Source: Rhizobacter sp. Root1221 (GTDB lineage Bacteria > Pseudomonadota > Gammaproteobacteria > Burkholderiales > Burkholderiaceae_C). Taken from it: 64,000 nt of DNA. The stretch is from assembly GCF_001425785.1 (NCBI RefSeq), contig NZ_LMDI01000004.1:1-64000 (forward strand), given 5' to 3'. This document shows, piece by piece, positions 28,507-36,960 of the stretch; position 1 is the first letter of the stretch; every line of letters starts with the position of its first letter. A model generated the notes under the pieces. It was not told the origin of the DNA, made no database searches, and worked only from the letters and a program-made list of their open reading frames with translations. The position numbers and the translations under genes are program-made.

Positions 28507-29631
28507 TCACACCAGGTCGAACGGCGCCTCGCCCACCACCACGCCGTTCACCCGTACCTCCACGGCGTGCGGGCCCGGGTACAGCGCCCGGGTGGTGCGG
28601 GGCACGAAGTCGCGCCGGAAGCGCAGCGGGCAGGCCTGCCCCGGCACCAGCGTGACCTGCGTGCCCTTGAACACCTTCACGCGCACGGCGCCGCGCGCGC
28701 TCGCATACCGCACGGCATAGTCCACGCAGGCCGACACGGGCTCGCCGCCGGTGCTGTGCAGCGCCGCGGTGAGTTCGATCTCGCCGCCCACCGGCACCGA
28801 TCGTGCGCTCAGCGCGAGGCCGGTCAGCCGCACGTCGGCGTGGGTGTCGAACCCCAGCAGCTGCAGCGCTTCCGGGTGCCCCTTCTTGACGAGCGTGCGC
28901 ACCGCGTGGCGCACCGTGCCCGCCGCGTCGCTGCCGAAGGTGTGGGTCCAGCGGGTGGCGTGCGCCAACGCGAGGTCGGGGTCGAGCCGGCTCACGTCGT
29001 TCAAGTGGTTGGCCGCCGACCGGCGCACCACCTCGTCGGGGTCCGCGGCCAGGGGGGCGATCAGCGCGAGCGCGCGGGCGGGGTCGCGCTTCAGCGCGGC
29101 GATGTGCCGGCCCCACGGCAGCAGCGGGCGGGTGCCTTCGGAGGCCAGCCGGCGCACGCGCGGGTCGGGGTCGGCCACCCAGTGCGCGGTGTGGTCGAGC
29201 GTGAGGTCGAGGTGGGCCTCGAGGAACGCGCGGATGGCGAACTCGGCCGTGAAGTGTTTCGTGAGGCGGGCGAGGGCGGGCAACGCGGTGTCCGGTGTGC
29301 CGACACCGGCGATGGCCACCCACTCGAGGAACGGTGCGATCCGGAAGGCCGCGATGCCTTCGCCCACCCGCTGCGTGGCCGGCGGTTCGTCGAGGGCCCG
29401 TTCGACGATGGCGAGGGCCGCACTGAAATCGGATGGCAACGTGGCGGCCAGCGTTTCGGCCACGCGGCGCACACGCGCCATCAGGCTCAACGCATCGAAC
29501 TGCTGCCCTGCGAGCCGCTTGAACCGCGGGGCATCGAAGGCGGGGTGCGCGACGGCCACGAGCTGGGCAATCCCCGCCACGGTGGCCTTCGAAAAGCCGT
29601 CCTTCAGGGCGGGCGCAGGGGAGGTGTCCAT
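28507..29631 (-). CDS. DNA alkylation repair glycosylase, AlkC-like HEAT-repeat protein
   Basis: The 374-aa protein consists of HEAT-like helices (about 1-265; ADPDPRVRRLASEGTRPLLPWG, then DPDEVVRRSAANHLNDVSR), the fold of the AlkC/AlkD DNA glycosylases that remove alkylated purines. The C-terminal 100 residues are beta-rich (VPVGGEIELTAALHSTGG to VEVRVNGVVVGEAPFDLV) and resemble the Ig-like domain known in some AlkC proteins. It lies on the opposite strand, between two GGDEF genes, with no link to them in function. The start ATG at 29629-29631 gives a normal N-terminus. Confidence 0.82.
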   Translation of the reverse strand: MDTSPAPALKDGFSKATVAGIAQLVAVAHPAFDAPRFKRLAGQQFDALSLMARVRRVAETLAATLPSDFSAALAIVERALDEPPATQRVGEGIAAFRIAPFLEWVAIAGVGTPDTALPALARLTKHFTAEFAIRAFLEAHLDLTLDHTAHWVADPDPRVRRLASEGTRPLLPWGRHIAALKRDPARALALIAPLAADPDEVVRRSAANHLNDVSRLDPDLALAHATRWTHTFGSDAAGTVRHAVRTLVKKGHPEALQLLGFDTHADVRLTGLALSARSVPVGGEIELTAALHSTGGEPVSACVDYAVRYASARGAVRVKVFKGTQVTLVPGQACPLRFRRDFVPRTTRALYPGPHAVEVRVNGVVVGEAPFDLV

Positions 29632-29793
29632 CGGGCGGCCTGTTTGTCGGAATGCGGCAGTGTAGTGCTGCAGCCCCGTGGAAATGCCCGGTCTTCGGGG
29701 CGTTCCACCGCGGGCTGCGCGACGTGGGCACTGGCTTAATTCATGTTTTCGTGCCGGCGGCGTCGCCCGTCACGGCACCACAGGATCGCCACC

Positions 29794-32064
29794 ATGGTCA
29801 TCGCCCCGCCAACCCTCGACGAGCACCAGCGCATCACGCAGCTGCATGCGCTCGCGCTCCTCGACTCGGCACCGGAACCCGCCTTCGATGCGCTGACGCG
29901 GCTCGTGGCGCGGCTGCTGCGTGTGCCCGTGGCGCTCGTGTCGCTGGTCGACGAACACCGGCAGTGGTTCAAGTCGCGCGTGGGCCTCGACGCCACCGAA
30001 ACCCCGCGTGACCTGGCGTTCTGCGCGCATGCGATCCATGGCGACGGGCCGCTTGTTGTGCCTGATGCCTTGCTGGACCCGCGTTTCGCGGACAACCCGC
30101 TGGTCACCGGTGCCCCTCACATCCGGGCCTACGCGGGCATCCCGCTGCGCACCGCCGAAGGCCATGCGCTGGGCACGCTGTGCGCCATCGACCACCAGCC
30201 GCGGGCGTTCTCCGCGGCAGACCTGGCGCTGCTGCAGGAGTTCGCCGATGTCCTGCATCGCGAGGTACGCCACCGCGAGGCGGCGCTGCGCGCGCGGCAG
30301 GCGGCCGAGTGCGAACGCGCGCGCAACGAGGCCAACCTGCAAGCGATGCTGCAGCATGCCCAGGACGCCTTCACCAGCCTCGAGCACGACGTCTCCCAGC
30401 GCAAGAGCGCCGAACGGCGGCTGGCCGACAGCGAACGGCGGCTCAACGCCGTCGTCAACGACCAGACCGACATCGTGTGCCGCTTCGACCACCAGGGGGC
30501 GCTGACGTTTGCGAACGCCGCGTGCCGGCGGCTTTTCTCGCTCACCGATGCCAGCATCGGCGTGGCCACGTGGCGCGCCGTGGTGTGGCCCGCCGACATT
30601 CCCGCGGTGGCGAGCCAGCTCAAGGCCATGTCGCCGGACAACCCCCTCGTGGTCACCGAGAACCGGTTCGTCGACGACGCCGGTGCGCTGCGCTGGGCCG
30701 AGTTCATCAACAGAGGTTTCTTCGACGCGGACGGTGTGCTGCAGGAAGTGCAGACCGTGGGGCGTGACGTGACCGAGCGCAAGAATCTCGAGGCGTGCCT
30801 GGCCGATGCCACCGAACGCCAGCAGGACCTGTACGACAACGCCCCGTGCGGCTACCACTCGATCGACGCCACGGGGAAGTTCCTGCAGATCAACCGCACG
30901 GCGCTCGCATGGCTCGGCTGCGAACGCGACGAGGTGGTGGGCCGCCTGGGGCCGGCCGACTTCTTCACTGAGGAAGGCCGGGCGCAGTTCAGCATCAACT
31001 TCCCCAAGTTCATTGCTGACGGCTGCATCGGCCCGCTGCAGTTCGACCTGCGCAGCCGCGACGGCACCGTGCGCCGCATCAGCGTGTCGGCCACCGCCGT
31101 GCGCGACGCGCAGGGCCGCCTGCTGATGAGCCGTTCGGTCATGTACGACATTTCGGAGATGGACCGCATCAAGCGTGAGCTCCAGCGGCTCAACCGCGAG
31201 CAGGCGCTGATGCTCGACAGCGACCTCGTCGGCATCGTCAAGCTGCGCGACCGGTGCGTGGTGTGGAAGAACCGGGCGCTCGACCGCATGTTCGGGTTCG
31301 AGCCGGGGGAGCTCGATGGCCAGCCCACGCGCATCCTCCACAAGGACCAGGACTCGTACGACAGGATGGGCCGCGAGGCCTACCCCGCGATGCAGAACGG
31401 CGGCACCTACAGGGCCCAGGTGCACATGGTCAAGCGTTCCGGCGAGCCCATCTGGGTGGATGTGAGCGGCGCGTTGTTGTCCGAGGAAACCGGCGAGACG
31501 ATGTGGTTGATGATGGACATCACCACGATGAAGCTTTACCAGGAGCAGGTGGAGCGGCTCGCGTTCCACGACATGCTGACCGGCCTGCCCAACCGCACGC
31601 TGCTGATGGACCGCCTGGGCCAGGCCTTGTCGCAGGCCAAGCGGTCGGGCGACCTGCTGGCCGTGTGCTTCATCGACCTCGACGGCTTCAAGGCCGTCAA
31701 CGACCACTTCGGCCACGACGCCGGCGATCGCCTGTTGCGCGTGATCGCCGAGCGCCTGCGCGACTGCATCCGCGGCACCGACACCGTGGCCCGCCTGGGC
31801 GGCGACGAGTTCGTGCTGGTGCTGACGCAGCTCGCCAACCACGACGAATGCCGCACCATCCTCGACCGCGTGCTGACCGCCGTGGCCGAGCCGGTGGTGC
31901 TGGGCGCGGGGCAGGTGGCCCACGTGTCGGCGAGCATCGGCGCGGCGTTCCACCCGAACGATGGCGTGGACGCCGAGGTGCTGCTGTCGTTCGCCGACAA
32001 GGCGATGTACCGGGTCAAGCAGGCGGGGCGGTTGTCGGTGCCGTTTGGTGGTTGGCGGGTTTGA
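29794..32064 (+). CDS. GAF-PAS-GGDEF diguanylate cyclase
   Basis: The 756-aa protein has an N-terminal GAF domain (about 5-160; FDALTRLVARLLRVPVALVS, then AYAGIPLRTAEGHALGTLCA), a coiled linker, three PAS regions (from about 210, 335 and 460) and a GGDEF domain (VARLGGDEFVLVLT) with an intact RGTD inhibitory site. There is no EAL domain and no membrane segment, so it is predicted to be a cytoplasmic c-di-GMP synthase responding to small molecules. The ATG at 29794 was preferred to an upstream start at 29743 because the conserved GAF-family start (PPTLDEHQRITQLHALALLD) follows it directly. Confidence 0.9.
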   Translation: MVIAPPTLDEHQRITQLHALALLDSAPEPAFDALTRLVARLLRVPVALVSLVDEHRQWFKSRVGLDATETPRDLAFCAHAIHGDGPLVVPDALLDPRFADNPLVTGAPHIRAYAGIPLRTAEGHALGTLCAIDHQPRAFSAADLALLQEFADVLHREVRHREAALRARQAAECERARNEANLQAMLQHAQDAFTSLEHDVSQRKSAERRLADSERRLNAVVNDQTDIVCRFDHQGALTFANAACRRLFSLTDASIGVATWRAVVWPADIPAVASQLKAMSPDNPLVVTENRFVDDAGALRWAEFINRGFFDADGVLQEVQTVGRDVTERKNLEACLADATERQQDLYDNAPCGYHSIDATGKFLQINRTALAWLGCERDEVVGRLGPADFFTEEGRAQFSINFPKFIADGCIGPLQFDLRSRDGTVRRISVSATAVRDAQGRLLMSRSVMYDISEMDRIKRELQRLNREQALMLDSDLVGIVKLRDRCVVWKNRALDRMFGFEPGELDGQPTRILHKDQDSYDRMGREAYPAMQNGGTYRAQVHMVKRSGEPIWVDVSGALLSEETGETMWLMMDITTMKLYQEQVERLAFHDMLTGLPNRTLLMDRLGQALSQAKRSGDLLAVCFIDLDGFKAVNDHFGHDAGDRLLRVIAERLRDCIRGTDTVARLGGDEFVLVLTQLANHDECRTILDRVLTAVAEPVVLGAGQVAHVSASIGAAFHPNDGVDAEVLLSFADKAMYRVKQAGRLSVPFGGWRV

Positions 32065-32134
32065 GGGGGCCGTACACCGACCTGCTGCTCCACGGTATGG
32101 GCCTGGGCATCAGGAACACCTCTGAATGCACGAG

Positions 32135-32581
32135 TTATGCGTCACTACCCGCGCTGCTTGCGCGCCGGTCCTCCGCGTATTCAGCTTCGTCGGCGAAGTA
32201 GATGTCCCAGTGGATCTCGAGTTTGAGGTCTGCCAAGTCTCGCAGCGTCTGCAGATCCAGAAGGGGCCCACCCTGCCCAGAGGAAACCCAATAGCAGCAG
32301 ATGTCGACGGCGCACCCTGCGGATCGGAGTTGGTCGAGTTGCTCAAGTTTCCCACCGAGTAGCGACGTCAAATGACGGACGTGAGCCAGACCATCTTGCG
32401 ACTGAACGTAGCGTTCGGAGCACCAGGACCAGTAGTGTGCTGCTCTTCTCTGCTTGTATTTTGACTGGGGGTCGCGGGGGTATGCGCACGTTGGCTCGAT
32501 GCCAAGCGTGCGAGCAACATCTTCCGGACTGACAGTGTCCGAGAAGATTCTGAGAGTGGCAAAGGTCTCGAGGCAGCTCAT
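32135..32581 (-). CDS. DUF4279 domain protein
   Basis: The 148-aa protein carries the DUF4279 pattern: LRIFSDTVSPEDVARTLGIEPT near the N-terminus, the central WSWCSE segment, and the end region LDLQTLRDLADLKLEIHWDIYF. Function is unknown; members occur scattered in accessory regions and are sometimes taken for immunity-like proteins. Base composition is lower in GC than the flanks, suggesting transfer. Its start overlaps the stop of the upstream small membrane protein gene by 4 nt. Confidence 0.75.
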   Translation of the reverse strand: MSCLETFATLRIFSDTVSPEDVARTLGIEPTCAYPRDPQSKYKQRRAAHYWSWCSERYVQSQDGLAHVRHLTSLLGGKLEQLDQLRSAGCAVDICCYWVSSGQGGPLLDLQTLRDLADLKLEIHWDIYFADEAEYAEDRRASSAGSDA

Positions 32582-32868
32582 CTTTGTACTGGCAGCGTTG
32601 TGTGAAGGCTAACGTTGGACATGACGATATACGAGCCTACGGCGAGCACGAATGCCGCCAAATCAAGCAGTACCGGTCCTTGTGAGTTGGCCAGCAGCAA
32701 TGACAACAGTCCTCCCACAGGAGGCCCGACTGCTATGAAAATGAAGATCGACTGGGCCGCATGCCCGGGCTTCGGCTCACGCCAGAAGGTGGGCGCGTGA
32801 ATGGTCGGCTTCGCGCACTTGGGCTTTGCTATCGGCGACCGCTGCGACCCAATCCCCATCGCAGTCAA
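32578..32868 (-). CDS. Small membrane protein, unknown
   Basis: A 96-aa open frame with two clear hydrophobic segments (about 40-60, IFIFIAVGPPVGGLLSLLLA, and 68-84, LLDLAAFVLAVGSYIVM). It overlaps its neighbours by 4 nt on both sides (SDR-like gene upstream, DUF4279 gene downstream), which favours a real coding sequence. No family was recognised. Confidence 0.5.
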   Translation of the reverse strand: MTAMGIGSQRSPIAKPKCAKPTIHAPTFWREPKPGHAAQSIFIFIAVGPPVGGLLSLLLANSQGPVLLDLAAFVLAVGSYIVMSNVSLHTTLPVQR

Positions 32869-33515
32869 CCCGTGCTGATGCCAGGTGCCTTGTGCACGAA
32901 CTCGGGGTTCGATATCTGATCGAACATGAACGCGGCAACCTCTTCACGGGAGACCGTCATGGTGTGCCGCGAGTGACCATAGAGCCCCACGTTCAGGCGG
33001 GCGGAGGCGGGATGGTTCTTCAGGAACGCCACCCGAACCATCGTCCAGTCCAGCTGTGAATCCCGTATCGCTTCCGCCAGCCCGATGATGTCGCGATAGG
33101 CACTGGGCATTGCTAGCCTGATCAGCAACGCAGGCGCCCGGACCCTCCAATCCGGCCCGTCGCCAGGGTCGGCTGCCGTGCCGGTCGACACGGCGATAAG
33201 GCGCTTCACGTCCTCCTGCTTCATCGCGGAAATGATGGCTTGCGTGGCTCGGGTGATCGGCAGGTCCTTGGGGTGTGGCACTGCCGTTGGCCCGAGTGCT
33301 GACAACGCGGCGTCGGCGCCGCGCACGGCCTCTCTCACGCGATCGATGTCAGCCAGTTCCCCTCGGACAATGCGCACGTTCGGGCTTTCGAAGGGGGTGC
33401 TCGAACGCACGAAGACGGTGAGGTCCATGCCACGTTTCAATCCTTCATCGATCAGGTACTTCCCTGTTTTTCCGGTCGCACCGAACAGGGTTGCCTTCAT
33501 GTTGGGCAACGTCAT
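32865..33515 (-). CDS. NAD(P)-binding atypical SDR (NmrA/YwnB-like)
   Basis: The 216-aa protein starts with the glycine-rich dinucleotide motif LFGATGKTGKYLIDEGLKRG (residues about 9-28) and has the pattern of short atypical SDRs that act on flavins, quinones or as redox sensors (VRIVRGELADIDRVREAVRGADAA, then RLIAVSTGTA). The classical YxxxK is absent. It overlaps the DoxX gene by 4 nt, and both are divergent from an HxlR regulator, a common arrangement for redox-stress genes. Start ATG 33513-33515. Confidence 0.85.
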   Translation of the reverse strand: MTLPNMKATLFGATGKTGKYLIDEGLKRGMDLTVFVRSSTPFESPNVRIVRGELADIDRVREAVRGADAALSALGPTAVPHPKDLPITRATQAIISAMKQEDVKRLIAVSTGTAADPGDGPDWRVRAPALLIRLAMPSAYRDIIGLAEAIRDSQLDWTMVRVAFLKNHPASARLNVGLYGHSRHTMTVSREEVAAFMFDQISNPEFVHKAPGISTG

Positions 33516-33931
33516 GAAACGCCCAGCGCGCTGTCGGTTGTCCGGTGTGTCGCCGCAGGGGCGTATGGCGACGCAACCTCGCGCGCCGCGTTCTGTGTCA
33601 TGAACGACGTGACCAGCAGCACGAGGCCCACGGCAGCGGGCACGCCAGCGCTGGACTTGCGGACGCCGACATGTGCCGCGCCTGACAGCAGCAAGTGATA
33701 GAGGATTCCGGCGTAGGCGAGATCGCTGAGCGCGACGTTCGCGCGTGACAGCACGGCGGCCACTGCGAGGAGTTTCACGGTGGTGAGGACCGGCACCAGA
33801 TAGCCGGGATAACCAAGGCCGGCGATGACCTTGCGGACCTGGTCCCCCTTTGCGATGTACATCGTGGCGGATGCCAGGTAGAGCGCAGACAACAGCGCAG
33901 TGCTTGTCCAGTAGAGATAGTTTCCAGTCAT
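33512..33931 (-). CDS. DoxX-like membrane protein
   Basis: The 139-aa protein has four hydrophobic segments (WTSTALLSALYLASATMYI, YLVPVLTTVKLLAVAAVL, LAYAGILYHLLLSGAAHV, VPAAVGLVLLVTSFM), the size and layout of the DoxX-like family. DoxX proteins are inner-membrane proteins linked to thiol or quinone redox stress. It is the first gene of a two- to four-gene operon divergent from the HxlR regulator. The ATG at 33929-33931 is close to the shared control region. Confidence 0.82.
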   Translation of the reverse strand: MTGNYLYWTSTALLSALYLASATMYIAKGDQVRKVIAGLGYPGYLVPVLTTVKLLAVAAVLSRANVALSDLAYAGILYHLLLSGAAHVGVRKSSAGVPAAVGLVLLVTSFMTQNAAREVASPYAPAATHRTTDSALGVS

Positions 33932-33983
33932 GGGATTTTCCTGGCCGGCGTGATTGCATCGGCTTGCAGCGAGGATGTCGTTT

Positions 33984-34031
33984 AATATGAATCGCCGCAA
34001 GTAGGATGAAAAACTGGTGCTTAGTATGAAA
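33984..34031. promoter_or_regulatory. Three spaced direct repeats in the hxlR/doxX divergent region
   Basis: The motif (T/G)A-(T/G)ATGAA occurs at 33984-33991 (TAATATGAA-like), 34001-34010 (GTAGGATGAA) and 34021-34030 (TTAGTATGAA). The ATGA cores are 19-20 bp apart, about two helical turns. The last one contains the start codon of the regulator. This fits an operator for the HxlR-type protein and self-regulation. Confidence 0.5.
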
Positions 34032-34412
34032 AAGCAGACCAATGGCGCCAATGGCACCTACGACATCAACATGCACGAGGAAATGCGCCGTGCATTCGGG
34101 CTGCTCTCGGGCAAATGGAAGCTGGAAATCATGTGGTTGCTCAACCAGCGGGTCTACCGCTTCGGGGAGTTGCGCAAAGCGATCCCCGGCATCACCCAGC
34201 ACATGCTGACGGCGCAACTTCGCGAGCTGGAGGCCGATGGCCTGGTGTCGCGCACCGTGTTCGCGGAGGTGCCTCCGCGGGTCGACTACGAAATCACCGC
34301 GAAGGCCCGCGGACTGGGGCCCACGATGGAAGCGCTGACCGCCTGGTGGCAGTTGCATGGGGGCACCGTTCCGAAGCGGCCGGCCTTGCGAGGGCGCAAA
34401 GCGAAGGCCTAG
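34026..34412 (+). CDS. HxlR-family transcriptional regulator
   Basis: The 128-aa protein has the winged-helix HxlR domain: MRRAFGLLSGKWKLEIMWLL, FGELRKAIPGITQHMLTAQL, then RELEADGLVSRTVFAEVPPR. Cysteine-sensing members have a Cys near the N-terminus; none is present here, so another signal is likely. The ATG at 34026 was chosen; a GTG at 34017 is also possible. It is divergent from the DoxX-like and SDR-like genes, which it probably controls. Confidence 0.9.
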   Translation: MKKQTNGANGTYDINMHEEMRRAFGLLSGKWKLEIMWLLNQRVYRFGELRKAIPGITQHMLTAQLRELEADGLVSRTVFAEVPPRVDYEITAKARGLGPTMEALTAWWQLHGGTVPKRPALRGRKAKA

Positions 34413-34444
34413 TTGTCGAAATCAGCCGCTTGTTCGGCGTAGCC

Positions 34445-35635
34445 TCAACGCACGATGGTCAGGTCCTCGCGCACCATCGCCAATTCCACAAACGAAGAAC
34501 CCCGATGCTTGCCGGGCCCGTATGTGAGCGTGAAGGGGCCGATCTCCTGGCGGCCCAACCCTTCCGCGGCATTGCGCAATGTCGCGCGGTCGATCTTGGG
34601 TCCGGCGTTCTGCATGGCCTTCATCAGCAACCGTGCTGCGACGTAGCCCTCCATCGCGAAGCCCGAGGAAGAGAAATCGTCCTTGCTGCTCGGCTGCTGC
34701 GCCTTCAAAGCGCGACGGAAGTCGCCGGCGATCGCCGTGGAACCTCTCGGATTGGGAACGCGCTTGGCGATCACGAAGCCGTGCACGGCACTGTTCGCCT
34801 CGCGCACGAGATCTGCAGCGCTGATGCTGGAGATGCCGTAGTGGAGCAGGCGGCCCGGGCCGCCCGCGCCCGAGCTATTCAGTTCCTTGAGCAGCCTGCC
34901 GCTGTATTGCGACGATGCCAGGTGGACCACAGCCTGTGGGTCGCCCTGCAGCAGCGCTTTGGCAGCCGAGGGGAAGTCTGGGGACTTTGGATCGCAGGGC
35001 ACCGCTTTTGGCGTGGACAGCTTGTGCTCGCTTGCAAATGCGTTGACCAGCGCCAGCTTGCCCTGACCGAAGTCATCGTTCGGATAGAACACGCTGATTC
35101 GCTGCGAACCGATGGTGGTCAGGTGCGTCAGGATCTTGGTGATCTCGTCCGAATGGGTGCCGCGCACGAAGAAGACTTGCGGCTGGTTCTCCGATTGCAG
35201 GATATCGTTGCTCGAGACAGGCGCGAACAGCATCACGCCGGCCGCCTTGGCAAGCGGCATCACTGCCTTCGTGCAGGCCGTGCCCGTATAGCCGAACAGG
35301 GCCAAAGGCGCCTCGCTGCCGCTGAGCAACTGCGTGGTGTTCTGTACGGCCTTGTTGGCGTCATACCCGTCATCCGCGGAGATGAACTCGATGAGCCTGC
35401 CGTGGATGCCACCTGCTGCATTGGCAGCCGCGAAAGCGGCCTTCGCGCCGATGTTGAATGCCAGCCCGACGTCTGCCTGGGGCCCCGACAACGCGGCCGA
35501 CTGCACGATGCGCAATCGGCTTGGTGTACCGATCTTCGGTGCTGGCGAGCTCTGTGCGTGGACCAGTGGCACGTGCGCGACTGTGCAAAGGGCGCCCATC
35601 AGGGCCTGGAGCGAGAAAGTTCGACGGGTTTGCAT
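34445..35635 (-). CDS. Branched-chain-amino-acid-type ABC substrate-binding protein
   Basis: The 396-aa protein has a twin-Arg-like signal (QTRRTFSLQALMGALC, cleavage near VHAQ) and the type I periplasmic-binding fold of the LivJ family. Motifs are IVQSAALSGPQADVG, FAAANAAGGIHGRLIEFISADDGYD and ISVFYPNDDFGQGK. No permease or ATPase gene is next to it, so it is an orphan binding protein, common in Burkholderiales; it may work with a distant transporter. Ligand unknown. Confidence 0.88.
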   Translation of the reverse strand: MQTRRTFSLQALMGALCTVAHVPLVHAQSSPAPKIGTPSRLRIVQSAALSGPQADVGLAFNIGAKAAFAAANAAGGIHGRLIEFISADDGYDANKAVQNTTQLLSGSEAPLALFGYTGTACTKAVMPLAKAAGVMLFAPVSSNDILQSENQPQVFFVRGTHSDEITKILTHLTTIGSQRISVFYPNDDFGQGKLALVNAFASEHKLSTPKAVPCDPKSPDFPSAAKALLQGDPQAVVHLASSQYSGRLLKELNSSGAGGPGRLLHYGISSISAADLVREANSAVHGFVIAKRVPNPRGSTAIAGDFRRALKAQQPSSKDDFSSSGFAMEGYVAARLLMKAMQNAGPKIDRATLRNAAEGLGRQEIGPFTLTYGPGKHRGSSFVELAMVREDLTIVR

Positions 35636-35830
35636 GAGAAGCCACTCTAGCTACGGCCCGCCATGCCGCCATGATGGAACATTGACGAAACCATGCTCGA
35701 CCGGGCAAGACCGGCCGCTGCGCCAAAAAGTACCGCGGCGCTTGGCGCGGCAGCCGCTTCACGCAAACCTTGTTCACCGAGGGCCTCGGCCGCACCGGCA
35801 GGACGGTGCAACGCAGGTCGAGCTGCGCAT

Positions 35831-36823
35831 TCACGTGGGAGATGGCCCATCGCATTCGGCACGGACGGCACCGGACCCTGGCGAAACGGAAGCCGATGGC
35901 CCAGACCACCGCCCGCTGACCGGCGCATGCTGCCCCATCAACTCTGCCACCCAATCGATGAACACGCGCAGCTTGGCACTGACGTGCCGGTTCGGCGGAA
36001 ACGCCACGTACAGTGGCATCGGCTCCAGCCGCCAATCCTCGAGCAGGGGCACGAGTTCACCGTGAGCCACGTGCGCCTCGGCCATGTAGTGCGGCAACCA
36101 GAGGACGCCGAGGCCGGCCACGCCGGCGGCGAGGTAGGCGTTGCCATCGTCGAACGCGAACATGTGGCGGCCGTGCACCTCGATGTGCTCGTCGCCGCGG
36201 CGCATGGTGGACCGAAGCACCTTGCCGCTGCGTGACCCCAGGAACCCCACGATGCGGTGATGCGTGTCTTCCAGCTCGCCCGGGTGCGACGGTGAGCCGG
36301 CGTGTGCGAGGTAGCCCGGCGCCGCGTACAGGCCGAGCTGCAGGTCGCCCACGCGGCGTGCCACCAGCGACGGGTCGGTGAGTTCGCCGCCGCGCACCAC
36401 GCAGTCCACGTTCTCGCCGATCAGGTCCACCATGCGGTCGCTCACGCCCATGTCGAGCTGGATGTCGGGGTAACGCGCGTGGAACGCCGGCAACGCCGGC
36501 ACCAGGATCAGGCGGGCCAGCGGGGTGGGCACGTCCACGCGCAGCCTGCCCCGTGGTGACGCCGAGGCGCTGGACAGGCTGGTCTCGGCGTCGTCCATGT
36601 CGGCCAGCAGGCGCACCACACGCTCGTAGTAGGCCGCACCGTCGGCCGTGACGTTCACCTTGCGCGTGGTGCGGTTGAGCAGCTTCACGCGCAGCCGCGC
36701 CTCCAGCTGCTGCACCAGCTGCGTCACGCTGGTCTTGTTCATCCGGAGTGTCTCGGCGGCCTTGGTGAAGCTGCGTGTTTCCACCACGCGCGCGAATGCC
36801 TGCATGGCATCAAAACGGTCCAT
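35831..36823 (-). CDS. LysR-family transcriptional regulator
   Basis: The 330-aa protein has the LysR helix-turn-helix (MDRFDAMQAFARVVETRSFT, then KAAETLRMNKTSVTQLVQQLE) and a substrate-binding effector domain (from about residue 90, GRLRVDVPTPLARLILVPAL). The C-terminal 30 residues after VFIDWVAELMG are low in similarity to the family and look like a read-through tail. It is divergent from a RidA gene and probably regulates it, with a possible operator at 36857-36872. Confidence 0.92.
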   Translation of the reverse strand: MDRFDAMQAFARVVETRSFTKAAETLRMNKTSVTQLVQQLEARLRVKLLNRTTRKVNVTADGAAYYERVVRLLADMDDAETSLSSASASPRGRLRVDVPTPLARLILVPALPAFHARYPDIQLDMGVSDRMVDLIGENVDCVVRGGELTDPSLVARRVGDLQLGLYAAPGYLAHAGSPSHPGELEDTHHRIVGFLGSRSGKVLRSTMRRGDEHIEVHGRHMFAFDDGNAYLAAGVAGLGVLWLPHYMAEAHVAHGELVPLLEDWRLEPMPLYVAFPPNRHVSAKLRVFIDWVAELMGQHAPVSGRWSGPSASVSPGSGAVRAECDGPSPT

Positions 36824-36856
36824 GGTCTTCCCGGTGGTGATTGGTTGGATTTCGCA

Positions 36857-36872
36857 AACAGTGATTGTTGGC
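36857..36872. promoter_or_regulatory. Possible LysR operator
   Basis: AACA-GTGAT-TGTT (36858-36870) is a perfect interrupted palindrome in the 137-bp gap between the LysR gene and the RidA gene. LysR proteins usually bind T-N11-A palindromes in such gaps. Supported by position and symmetry only. Confidence 0.4.
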
Positions 36873-36960
36873 CTGCTGCGTTGATCCGGGCGGCACGCGT
36901 CCCTAAAGTCCCTTCACCGTGATCCCCGGGTCGGCATCGACCCTCTCAAGAAGGTACCCC

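Noticed and set aside
32596-32625. Sequence resembling an attC right end (CCAACGTTAGCC on the minus strand)
   Set aside because: It is part of the coding sequence of the 96-aa membrane protein, and no matching left arm was found.
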